Assembly: GCA_963843285.1 (NCBI GenBank)
Contig: CAWJJO010000022.1
Coordinates: 62,001 to 126,000, forward strand
DNA from: CAZDDB01 sp963843285
GTDB lineage: Bacteria; Acidobacteriota; HRBIN11; JAKEFK01
Length of the DNA: 64,000 nucleotides
Direction of reading: 5' to 3'
Shown one piece after another: positions 42,834 to 50,435 of the stretch; the stretch's first letter is position 1; every line of letters begins with the position of its first letter. The notes under the pieces were generated by a model. The model was not told where the DNA came from. It saw only the letters and a program-made list of their open reading frames with translations, and did no database searches. The position numbers were made by a program, and so were the translations under genes.

Positions 42834-45371
42834 ATGATCGGGAAGATGCTGGGCCATTACAAGATTGAAGCGCAGCTTGGCGCCGGCGGGATGGGCGTCG
42901 TATATCGCGCGTATGATACACGCCTCGAACGCGCTGTGGCGGTGAAGCTCATGAATGAGCTATTTCGCTCCGATGATACCGGCACTGCGCGGGTTTTTCG
43001 CGAAGCGCGGTCGGCTTCCGCCTTGAACCATCCGAATATTTGCACGGTACACGAAGTCGGTGAAGCGGAAGAGCATCTGTACATTGTTATGGAATTTATC
43101 GAAGGGAAACCTCTGAACAAATTGATTCCAGCCGGCGGCATGCCTCTCGAGGCAGTAACACGATATGGACTTCAAATCGCGGATGCAGTCGCTCATGCCC
43201 ACGATCGCGGGATCATTCATCGTGATTTGAAAACACAGAATGTAGTGATTACAAACGAAGGTCGAGTGAAGGTTCTAGATTTCGGCCTGGCGAAGCGGAT
43301 CCATGACGATACCAAAGGTCACGAAGAGGAGCCGACCCAGGCAGTGAATACGTTGACTCAGGCGGGGGCAATCGCAGGAACACTGCATTACATCGCTCCG
43401 GAAACCTTGCTGGGAAATCCGGCAGCGGTCACAAGCGACGTGTGGGCGCTAGGTGTCGTTCTGTACGAAATGGCTGCGGGAACGCTTCCCTTTCAGGGGC
43501 GCACTTCGTATGAACTGACTTCTGCAATCATCAATGCCGCTGTTGCACCGCTTCCTGCTTCGGTGTCTTCTAGTTTGAGATTTATCATTCAGCGATGCCT
43601 CGAAAAAGAGCCTGCGCTGCGGTACCAGCAAGCGAGGGAGGTGCGCAGTGCAATCGAAGCGCTTCAGTCCGGTTCGTTGATCGCCCCGCAAAGGCAAAAA
43701 GCCGAAAGTAAAGATAAATCCGTGGCAGTTATTGATTTCGTGAACATCACCGGTGATCCTTCAGTAGAGTGGTTATCGGGCGGAATTGCGGAGACTGTCA
43801 CGGTGGATTTGAAAAAACTTGCTTCATTGAGGGTGACAAGCCGGGATCGAGTACTCAAGGCGCTCGGCGCCTCTGCCGGTCGTCAGATTGCGGATGACGA
43901 AGCTGCCCGGATCGGTCAGACAACCGGATCACGCTGGCTTGTTTCAGGTGGATATCAAAAAGCGGGAAACGCAATCCGCATCACCGCCCGGTTCATCGAA
44001 TCCGCCACTGGTGAAATGTTGGGGTCTGCCAAAATCGACGGCACGATGGACGATATCTTCAAAATGCAGGATGAGATTATCAAGCACCTGATCGAAGCCT
44101 TGCATCTGGATCTTGCGACCTCTGAAATCCACAAGATTGAAAAACCGGAAACCGATCAGCTTCCCGCATATGAAGCGTACGTCCGCGGTCGCCGCTTGTT
44201 TGTTCTGTTTGGAAAGTCCAGTTTCGAAGACGCGCAGAAGCTCTTCGAGCAGGCAATTGAGCTCGATCCGAAGTATGCGCTGGCGTATTCCGGATTGGGA
44301 AGCATTTACGCGTTCAAGTTTATCGCCCACACGGATCCGCGCGATCTTGATATCGCGATTTCGCATTTGCAAAAGGCGCGCGATTTGGACCCCGATCTCG
44401 CTGATCCCTATCAGTGGCTGGCCTACGCCTACATGCGAAAAAGCAAGTACGAAGAGGCGATTCGTTCCGGACTGGAGGGGATCCGTTTAGATCCGCAAAA
44501 TGGAACAACGCATTATTTTCTGGCTACCGCATATCATCTTCAGGCCGACATGGAAGCAAAGTTGGCTTCTTATGGAGAAGCAATTCGCTTTTACAAGAAA
44601 GCCAGCCTTCTGCAACCCAACTTCGAGACACCGTATCTCAATCTGGCATGCATCTACATGAATCACGGGTTGTACCAGGAGGCTGATCCACTATTCGAAA
44701 AGGCCATGGCGATTGAGGATTCCGAAAAGTACGAAGGGGTCAAATTTCTGGGCGCCTTCATGTGCATGGGAACGATGCGAATGCGCCAGCATCAGCTCGA
44801 ATCAGGATTTGAATACCATGTCCACAGCCTGAAGAAGCTGAACGAAATGGACCACGTTTACCGGGAAGCATTTATGTCATTGAGCGAATGCTGTTTGGCA
44901 GATATTCATGCGGAACGCGGTGAATATGAAAAGGCGGAAGAGCGATACCAGAAAGGACGTAATCTGATTGAGCGATTTCCAAAAGGATTGGGTATGGGAT
45001 ATTACCTTGTTCGGATTCTGCTGGGGATAGCAAGAATGTTAATCAGACAGTCCAAACCGGACGACGCAAGGAATTACTTTCGTCAGGCGAAAGATCTTTT
45101 TGAGAAGAAAGAAACCTATGACTTTCACTGGATCTGGGAGGGAAACGACGCCCAAGCTCACTTTCAATTCGGTGTCTATCACGTCATGGCCGGGGACAAG
45201 GATGAAGCGCTGATGTCGTTGCAAAGAGCTGCAAAATCCGGCTGGGGTGATCCGCTTTTGCTGCAAAGCAGTCAGGAATTTCTACCGATACGAAATACGC
45301 CGGCGTTTCGCGAGGTCGTCCAACAGGCTGAGGCGGCTTCGCGGCAAGTCGCCTCATTTGCACGTTCGTAG
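42834..45371 (+). CDS. Ser/Thr protein kinase with TolB-like and TPR domains
   Basis: The 845-residue protein begins with a Hanks-type kinase domain (about 8-270): LGAGGMGVVY loop, AVKLM Lys, HRDLKTQN catalytic loop and DFGLAKR. A TolB-like N-terminal-type domain follows (about 297-420, VAVIDFVN...VSGGYQ), then at least seven TPR-like helical repeats to about residue 830. There is no transmembrane segment, so it should be cytosolic. Such kinase-TolB-TPR proteins are abundant in Acidobacteriota. Its targets cannot be predicted; it is transcribed alone. Confidence 0.92.
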   Translation: MIGKMLGHYKIEAQLGAGGMGVVYRAYDTRLERAVAVKLMNELFRSDDTGTARVFREARSASALNHPNICTVHEVGEAEEHLYIVMEFIEGKPLNKLIPAGGMPLEAVTRYGLQIADAVAHAHDRGIIHRDLKTQNVVITNEGRVKVLDFGLAKRIHDDTKGHEEEPTQAVNTLTQAGAIAGTLHYIAPETLLGNPAAVTSDVWALGVVLYEMAAGTLPFQGRTSYELTSAIINAAVAPLPASVSSSLRFIIQRCLEKEPALRYQQAREVRSAIEALQSGSLIAPQRQKAESKDKSVAVIDFVNITGDPSVEWLSGGIAETVTVDLKKLASLRVTSRDRVLKALGASAGRQIADDEAARIGQTTGSRWLVSGGYQKAGNAIRITARFIESATGEMLGSAKIDGTMDDIFKMQDEIIKHLIEALHLDLATSEIHKIEKPETDQLPAYEAYVRGRRLFVLFGKSSFEDAQKLFEQAIELDPKYALAYSGLGSIYAFKFIAHTDPRDLDIAISHLQKARDLDPDLADPYQWLAYAYMRKSKYEEAIRSGLEGIRLDPQNGTTHYFLATAYHLQADMEAKLASYGEAIRFYKKASLLQPNFETPYLNLACIYMNHGLYQEADPLFEKAMAIEDSEKYEGVKFLGAFMCMGTMRMRQHQLESGFEYHVHSLKKLNEMDHVYREAFMSLSECCLADIHAERGEYEKAEERYQKGRNLIERFPKGLGMGYYLVRILLGIARMLIRQSKPDDARNYFRQAKDLFEKKETYDFHWIWEGNDAQAHFQFGVYHVMAGDKDEALMSLQRAAKSGWGDPLLLQSSQEFLPIRNTPAFREVVQQAEAASRQVASFARS

Positions 45372-45379
45372 TAGCAACT

Positions 45380-45553
45380 TTAGTCTCTATCTTTTGCCGG
45401 CAGCTTTCGTTCGCCAAATTTCTTCTTGACAGCCTGTTTCAGAACATATTCGATTTGACCGTTCACGCTGCGCAATTCTTCCTGGGCCCAATCCTCGAGC
45501 GCTTTCCATAGCTCCGCGTCGATGCGCAAGAGGAAAGACTTCTTCGGCCCCAT
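45380..45553 (-). CDS. 57-residue Arc-like ribbon-helix-helix protein
   Basis: The 57-residue frame from ATG 45553 to TAA 45380-45382 reads MGPKKSFLLRIDAELWKAL, then EDWAQEELRSVNGQIEYVLK: a beta strand followed by two helices, the Arc/MetJ-type ribbon-helix-helix pattern (strand FLLRI, helix AELWKALEDWA, helix SVNGQIEYVLKQA). GGAG lies five bases before the ATG, and the gene starts 9 bases after the SPFH gene stop, so they form a two-gene operon. It is short enough to be missed by length-filtered gene callers. It is probably a DNA-binding regulator of its own operon. Confidence 0.8.
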   Translation of the reverse strand: MGPKKSFLLRIDAELWKALEDWAQEELRSVNGQIEYVLKQAVKKKFGERKLPAKDRD

Positions 45554-45562
45554 CACATCTCC

Positions 45563-46438
45563 TTATGTGTAGAGAGTTCCCGCGTTTACAACCGGATGGA
45601 CTTCTGACTCGCCGCACAGAACCACGAGCAGGTTACTGACCATTGCAGCCTTCCGCTCTTCGTCCAGATGAACCACATTCTTTTCAAACAACTCTTTCAG
45701 CGCCATTTCCACCATTCCTACAGCGCCCTGAACGATCATCTGGCGGGCGGCGATGATGGCTTCCGCTTGCTGCCGGCGAAGCATCGCGCTGGCAATTTCA
45801 GGAGCGTATGCAAGGTGAGAAAGTCGCGCTTCCTCAACAACAACGCCCGCTTTGTCGAGACGCTCCTGTAATTCCTTGCGAAGATTGGCGGAAACTTCAT
45901 CCAATCCGCTGCGCAATGTGATTTCATGCTGTTCGCCGTGATCGTAAGCATACGTGCTTGCCAGATGACGTACCGCAGATTCGCTCTGGATGCGTACATA
46001 TTCACTGTAGTTTTCGACATCGAAGAGCGCTTCCGCCGTGTCGTTGATGCGCCAAACAACAACTGCGGCGATCTCAATCGGATTGCCTCTCTTGTCGTTC
46101 ACTTTCAACCGGTCTCCGTTCAAATTGCGCGAACGCAAGGAGATCTTCGGTTTTGAGTTGAAAGGATTGGTCCAGTGAAAGCCAGCGTTTCGAACGGTTC
46201 CGCGATAGGAACCGAACAGGATCAAAACACGGGCTTCATTTGGCTGCAAAGTGAAAAAGCCGTTCGCAAACAACGCGAAAAGCACGATCAGGACAATCGC
46301 ACCGAGAAACGGCCATAGATCCAGCGTCCGATCACTCACACTGTAAACAAACAGCCGGATCCCACCGGCCAGCAGCAGCAGTTCAACAAGCAGCATGAAC
46401 CAGCCACTCAACACGCGAATTTCCCTCTCCTTACTCAT
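45563..46438 (-). CDS. SPFH/band-7 (stomatin-like) membrane protein
   Basis: The 291-residue protein has two hydrophobic segments near the N-terminus (about 12-32 and 42-60) and then an SPFH domain: LQPNEARVLILFGSYRGTVRNAGFHW, VVVWRINDTAEALFDVENY, LRKELQERLDKAGVVVEEARLSHLAYAPEI and the AMLRRQQAEAIIAARQ coiled coil. SPFH proteins form membrane-bound ring or cage scaffolds. A tiny RHH gene follows in the operon. A promoter with operator-like repeats lies just upstream. Confidence 0.9.
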   Translation of the reverse strand: MSKEREIRVLSGWFMLLVELLLLAGGIRLFVYSVSDRTLDLWPFLGAIVLIVLFALFANGFFTLQPNEARVLILFGSYRGTVRNAGFHWTNPFNSKPKISLRSRNLNGDRLKVNDKRGNPIEIAAVVVWRINDTAEALFDVENYSEYVRIQSESAVRHLASTYAYDHGEQHEITLRSGLDEVSANLRKELQERLDKAGVVVEEARLSHLAYAPEIASAMLRRQQAEAIIAARQMIVQGAVGMVEMALKELFEKNVVHLDEERKAAMVSNLLVVLCGESEVHPVVNAGTLYT

Positions 46439-46453
46439 ACAATTTCCTCCTGA

Positions 46454-46490
46454 ATATCATAATGATATCATCGTAATATCATTATGGCAA
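46454..46490 (-). promoter_or_regulatory. Promoter and operator-like repeats of the SPFH-RHH operon
   Basis: On the minus strand TTGCCA (46485-46490), a 17-base spacer and TATCAT (46462-46467) make a strong sigma-70-type promoter. It is overlaid by three ATATCAT units starting at 46454, 46465 and 46476, exactly 11 bases apart, and by a perfect 10-base inverted repeat (46459-46468 and 46476-46485, 7-base spacer). This spacing fits binding of an RHH dimer series to one DNA face. The downstream RHH gene makes autorepression likely; that link is inference. Confidence 0.7.
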
Positions 46491-46508
46491 GTTCAATTCT
46501 TGAGGTGT

Positions 46509-46569
46509 GGTAGGGGCGACCCTTGTGGTCGCCCATTCCGTGCGGGCGAGGACAAGCCTCGCCCCTACG
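46509..46569. repeat. Palindromic element, GTAGGGGCGACC family (copy 2, hybrid arms)
   Basis: The left arm (46510-46534) equals the arm of copy 1 (GTAGGGGCGACCCTTGTGG...), whereas the right arm (46544-46568) is the complement of a variant with GAGG...CCTC. Its right end contains the stop codon of the DUF2238 gene. Confidence 0.8.
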
Positions 46570-47176
46570 AGCTAGGCTGTTCCAACGATTTATCGTGGAG
46601 TTTGCTGAGCGTGAGCAGCGAGAGGATCGATCCAAGCAGGCAGAGTCCCATGTCTTTCTGTGTATCCCAGATGTCGCCCTGAGTACCCAGGAACGCATCG
46701 CCGGCGGATCCGGTAGCAATCGAGACCCACCATTCAATCAGTTCGTAAAAGGCGCTAAAAGCGAAACAGACACAGACGACTAGAAACGAAAGCCATTTGC
46801 CCTTTCGCAGTGGGGAAGTGCGCAGAAGAATTTCGCGTGCGATGATCGCCGGAAAGAATCCTTGCGCGAAATGTCCGACACCGTCATAACTGTTTCTGGC
46901 TGTGCCGAAGGTGTCCCGGATCCAGTTGAAAAGCGGCACCTCCGCATAAGTGTAATGACCCCCGACGATCAGAATGAGCGAATGCATCCACATCAAGGTA
47001 TAAGCGAGTCCGCTAAATTGAAATCTTCGGTACGTAAGAATCAGAAGAGTAAGGGCCAGGAGAGCGGGTGAAACCTCCAGGAACCAGGTAAAGTAGTCGT
47101 GCGGTCTGATAGCGGACCACCCCAGAACCAGAAAGAAGCCTCCAAGAAGGAATATGTTTCTTGTCCGGAAGGTCAT
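46565..47176 (-). CDS. DUF2238 (YjdF-like) membrane protein
   Basis: The 203-residue protein has six predicted transmembrane segments and the DUF2238 motifs YDGVGHFAQGFFPAIIAREIL, FYELIEWW and GDIWDTQKDM. The function is unknown. ATG 47176 is chosen for the family start. Its TAG stop is taken from the GTAGGGG arm of the adjacent palindrome, so the last residues (about LEQPSS) are element-derived or element-adjacent. Confidence 0.85.
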   Translation of the reverse strand: MTFRTRNIFLLGGFFLVLGWSAIRPHDYFTWFLEVSPALLALTLLILTYRRFQFSGLAYTLMWMHSLILIVGGHYTYAEVPLFNWIRDTFGTARNSYDGVGHFAQGFFPAIIAREILLRTSPLRKGKWLSFLVVCVCFAFSAFYELIEWWVSIATGSAGDAFLGTQGDIWDTQKDMGLCLLGSILSLLTLSKLHDKSLEQPSS

Positions 47177-47239
47177 AGTGGGAATAGGGTACAATAATTT
47201 CGCCACAAATAGTATGGGCTATCGTCCTGAATATTCAGA

Positions 47240-47267
47240 TTGCAACTCGAAAAAAGAGTGTTATTAT
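47240..47267 (+). promoter_or_regulatory. Promoter of the radical SAM gene
   Basis: TTGCAA (47240-47245), a 16-base spacer and TATTAT (47262-47267) lie 20 bases before the ATG at 47288. An in-frame TTG at 47240 coincides with this -35 and so is not the start. Confidence 0.6.
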
Positions 47268-47287
47268 TTCGGAACAGGAGAGAGCAT

Positions 47288-48553
47288 ATGGAAGCCAATC
47301 AGAATCAAGAAGTAAACGAGACTCATAACGAACAGTACAGAATCAACACACAGCTTCATGAATCTCTGATGAAGGCGGGCAAAAGATCCGCGCTTCAAAC
47401 CAACGGTGAGTTGTTAGCGCTGCCGGATCCGGTATATCCGCAGCGTCCGCCGGGAGACGATTATACCGACAAACAATACAACAAGTTGAACGCGGTCCGC
47501 GGCTTGAAAGGATGGGCAGTTCCTTACGTCAAATCACGCTGGTACAGTAATGATCTGCGTCCGATCATTGCCTATCTGTTTACGGAATTCAAATGCAACG
47601 TAGATTGTCATTACTGCTGGTCGTACAACAATACGGTAAGAGGGATGACCGAGGATACGGCCAGAAGATCGATCGATTGGCTGCACTCGATCGGTTGCCG
47701 GGTTCTTGCATTAATGGGCGGGGAACCTCTGCTCCGGCCTGATTTCATCCACAAGATCGTCTACTACGCCTCCAAGAAGGACTTCTTCGTCTATCTTCCA
47801 ACCAACGGGAGATTGATGAAACCGGAAGTGCTCGATAAGCTCGGTGATGGCGGAGTTGCCAATATCAATCTCGCGATCGATTGCGTGAATGAAAGGCCCG
47901 GGCTTCCGAAGGCGCTCAACCGGATTCGCCCGTACTTCGACTATATGGTGAAAAGGAAGAAGTACTACGGCTACACCGCGATGATCAACATCAACATCAC
48001 GCACATAAACCAGGATGATGTGAAGGAGCTGACGCAAATCGCCTCCGACAACGACATTGCCACGGATTACCACATCAATGAAGCTCCGATGACACAGCAG
48101 GATCACTTCAAACACCTGGACGGAAATACAACATATCTTCTGCCGGAAGACTATCCAAAAGTCGATGCTCTGATCGATTGGGTGATCGATCGGCACAAAG
48201 CCGGTTACAAGATGCCGAATCCTGTTTTCCATCTGAAGGAAATGAAGAAACTGATGCGCGGTCATGTGGATGCATGGCCCTGCCGCGCCGGTCAGAATTC
48301 GTGCATCATTCGCACAGACGGAACGCTCGCGCCTTGCTTCCCCATGTATTCGGCGACTTATGACTGGGGAACCGTCGGGAGCCACAAGTTTGAAAACAAC
48401 CAGCTCACGGAAATGAAGAAAGAATGTTCACAGCACTGCCTCTCTACGTGCAACTACATTCTTTCGTATTGCTATGACACTGTTCGAGTTGTGAAGTGGC
48501 TGGGCAAGCAGGCGATGCGCGGGTTCCAGGGTGTAAGCGGAAGTTTTGAATAG
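47288..48553 (+). CDS. Radical SAM enzyme with C-terminal cysteine cluster, unknown substrate
   Basis: The 421-residue protein has the radical SAM cluster-binding motif CNVDCHYC (CX3CX2C) near residue 105, followed by GGEPLLRPDF and the TIM-barrel motif PTNGRL. The C-terminal part has at least seven cysteines (WPC, NSC, LAPC, KEC, QHC, STC, SYC), a SPASM-like arrangement that may hold extra Fe-S clusters. The N-terminus (~90 residues before the barrel) is hydrophilic. AGGAGAG precedes ATG 47288. Neighbours are unrelated and give no pathway hint. I do not recognise the specific family. Confidence 0.85.
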   Translation: MEANQNQEVNETHNEQYRINTQLHESLMKAGKRSALQTNGELLALPDPVYPQRPPGDDYTDKQYNKLNAVRGLKGWAVPYVKSRWYSNDLRPIIAYLFTEFKCNVDCHYCWSYNNTVRGMTEDTARRSIDWLHSIGCRVLALMGGEPLLRPDFIHKIVYYASKKDFFVYLPTNGRLMKPEVLDKLGDGGVANINLAIDCVNERPGLPKALNRIRPYFDYMVKRKKYYGYTAMININITHINQDDVKELTQIASDNDIATDYHINEAPMTQQDHFKHLDGNTTYLLPEDYPKVDALIDWVIDRHKAGYKMPNPVFHLKEMKKLMRGHVDAWPCRAGQNSCIIRTDGTLAPCFPMYSATYDWGTVGSHKFENNQLTEMKKECSQHCLSTCNYILSYCYDTVRVVKWLGKQAMRGFQGVSGSFE

Positions 48554-48563
48554 CGCGCCGCAA

Positions 48564-48773
48564 TCAATCAGCTGATTTACGTCCAAGCCGGTGAAATAGA
48601 TCACGCGCCGCATCTGTCACATCGGATACAGCTTTCTCGAACGCTTCTTGATTGGTTTGTGACGGCACTCGATAACCGCTGATCTTACGTACGAATTGCA
48701 AAGCGGCATCGCGCATCTCCGCGTCTGTAGGAACTTTTCCCGCGCGTCTGAGTTTTTTGATGTTTCTGCACAT
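48564..48773 (-). CDS. DUF2277-family protein
   Basis: The 69-residue protein starts MCRNIKKL and contains AALQFVRKISGYRVPSQTN and AVSDVTDAARDL, matching the small DUF2277 family of unknown function. It is convergent with the radical SAM gene, ending 10 bases from it. Confidence 0.88.
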   Translation of the reverse strand: MCRNIKKLRRAGKVPTDAEMRDAALQFVRKISGYRVPSQTNQEAFEKAVSDVTDAARDLFHRLGRKSAD

Positions 48774-48807
48774 GACATCAGATCATCAGCATTGAACAGG
48801 AAATTCA

Positions 48808-48930
48808 ACGCGGAGGGCGCTGAGAGCGCGGAATATTATTTTACTCTCCGCGCATTCTGCGCTCGGTTAGTTTTCATGAGTCCTCCTGGAGCCATCATCA
48901 AGCAGTCAATATCAAAAATCAAATTTCAGG
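48808..48930. repeat. Repeat remnants between DUF2277 and oxyR
   Basis: CGCGGAGGGCGCTGAGAGCG (48809-48828) and its imperfect inverse CTCCGCGCATTCTGCGCTCGG (split at 48845-48865) form one imperfect palindrome. A fragment of the ATATCAAAAATC family is at about 48906-48922. No gene lies in this 159-base gap. Confidence 0.55.
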
Positions 48931-48932
48931 AT

Positions 48933-49850
48933 TCACCGCGAGATCGGCAGAGGAACGGGGGGATCGGAGTGCAGCAGGTTTGCCAGTTCTTCGATGATTT
49001 TCATTGCGGGATACCGGTCCCGGCATACCATCACGATATTTCTGCCGATTTCTGTTTCCAACTTTCGGTAGCTGAGCAAACCACGTAAGCGATTGGGTTT
49101 GTCCACGGCTAGGAAAGGGATCAGAGTATATCCCAGTCCGCTTGCAACCAGGGCTTTGAGGGTTTCAACAGTGGTTGCGTGATACTGGTGGACACTCCCG
49201 CGCCGGTTTCGCGGGCAAATCTCCAGAACCTGATTGCGAAGACAATGTCCGTCTTCCAGAAGAACCATCTCCGAAGCCTTGAGATCTCCAGGACGTATCG
49301 ATTTTTTGTTTGCCAGCGGGTGCTGTTTGGGTACGGCCAGAATAAAGGGCTCATTAAAAAGCGGGAGTACGCGCAATCCCGCTTCGTCAAATGTTTTTGC
49401 AGCAATCAACACAACATCGAGCGATCCCGATTTGAGCTCATCCAGAAGCTGTGCTGTGAGGCCTTCCCTAAGGATGAGCTGCGTATGTGGAAACGCTTTG
49501 CGTATCTTCGGTAGAAAATGCGGGACGTAATACGGGCCGAGTGTTGTGATGATTCCCATACGAAGCGGCTCGGGCGAATGGAGATCACCGGTCGCAGTCA
49601 GCATTTTCTGCGCTTCTTCCAGGACAACGCGAGCCTGTTGGGCTATATGCCGCCCTTTTGACGTCAGGGCTACCTTGCGGTTTGTTCGCTCAAAAACACT
49701 GAATCCCAGGAACTTCTCCACTTTTCTAATCTGAGCGCTCAGAGCGGGTTGGCTGACATGACAGGCCTCTGCTGCCTTGCCAAAATGCAAGTGACGCGCT
49801 ACTTCGACCAGATATTCCAGGTCGCGCAAAGTAAGCCATGAAATCTTCAT
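48933..49850 (-). CDS. oxyR: Hydrogen peroxide-sensing regulator OxyR
   Basis: The 305-residue LysR-type regulator has the N-terminal helix-turn-helix (FGKAAEACHVSQPALSAQI) and an effector domain with LLEDGHCLRNQVLEIC. Cys203 and Cys212 are nine residues apart, the same spacing as the redox pair Cys199/Cys208 of E. coli OxyR, so disulfide sensing is expected. It is divergent from dps, a classical OxyR target, and its start codon lies in an OxyR-type site, implying autoregulation. Confidence 0.93.
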   Translation of the reverse strand: MKISWLTLRDLEYLVEVARHLHFGKAAEACHVSQPALSAQIRKVEKFLGFSVFERTNRKVALTSKGRHIAQQARVVLEEAQKMLTATGDLHSPEPLRMGIITTLGPYYVPHFLPKIRKAFPHTQLILREGLTAQLLDELKSGSLDVVLIAAKTFDEAGLRVLPLFNEPFILAVPKQHPLANKKSIRPGDLKASEMVLLEDGHCLRNQVLEICPRNRRGSVHQYHATTVETLKALVASGLGYTLIPFLAVDKPNRLRGLLSYRKLETEIGRNIVMVCRDRYPAMKIIEELANLLHSDPPVPLPISR

Positions 49851-49885
49851 AAGTTGTACCTATCAGTAGTATAATAATAATCGCT
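49849..49885. promoter_or_regulatory. OxyR binding site between oxyR and dps
   Basis: The four tetranucleotides ATAA, CTAT, ATAA and CGCT are at 49849, 49860, 49871 and 49882, each separated by seven bases, the exact spacing of the OxyR motif ATAG-N7-CTAT-N7-ATAG-N7-CTAT; about 12 of 16 specified bases match. The site covers the oxyR start codon and abuts a possible dps -35 (TTGGAC, 49885-49890), which is followed 18 bases later by GATACT. Confidence 0.6.
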
Positions 49886-49941
49886 TGGACTAATCAAACA
49901 GAGGGGACGATACTATCTTTGAAATTCGGGAGGAACAGTCA

Positions 49942-50412
49942 ATGGCTATCAATATTGGCATCAAAGAGAAGGACAGAAAACAGATCGCGGACGGGCTTGC
50001 CAGGCTTCTGGCGGATACGTACACGCTTTATCTAAAAACCCACAATTTTCACTGGAACGTTACCGGGCCGATGTTTGAAACGCTCCATCTGATGTTTGAA
50101 CGGCAATACACCGAACTCGCAATGGCCGTGGATCTGATTGCAGAAAGAATTCGAGCGCTCGGATTTCCCGCCCCTGGCAGCTTCAGCGATTTTGAAAGGA
50201 TGGCATCGATCAAAGAGGAAACAGGTGTGCCGGACGCGAAATCGATGATTCGTCAGCTGCTGGATGGTCAGGAAGCAGTGGTTCGAACTGCTCGATCGGT
50301 TTTTCCGGTTGTGGATCGATCTCATGATGAACCTACGGCAGATCTCTTAACTCAGAGAATGCAGGTTCACGAGAAGGCCGCCTGGATGCTGCGAAGCTTG
50401 CTGGAGCAGTAA
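49942..50412 (+). CDS. dps: Dps-type ferritin-like DNA-protection protein
   Basis: The 156-residue protein has the Dps ferroxidase-site pattern KTHNFHWNVTGPMFETLH and D...E in the following helix (DLIAERIRALG). Dodecamers oxidise Fe2+ with H2O2 and protect DNA. GGGAGG at 49928-49933 precedes the ATG. Control by the divergently encoded OxyR is expected. A 13-base tandem duplication lies across its stop codon. Confidence 0.96.
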   Translation: MAINIGIKEKDRKQIADGLARLLADTYTLYLKTHNFHWNVTGPMFETLHLMFERQYTELAMAVDLIAERIRALGFPAPGSFSDFERMASIKEETGVPDAKSMIRQLLDGQEAVVRTARSVFPVVDRSHDEPTADLLTQRMQVHEKAAWMLRSLLEQ

Positions 50413-50435
50413 ACTGGAGCAGTAAAATAGATTGC

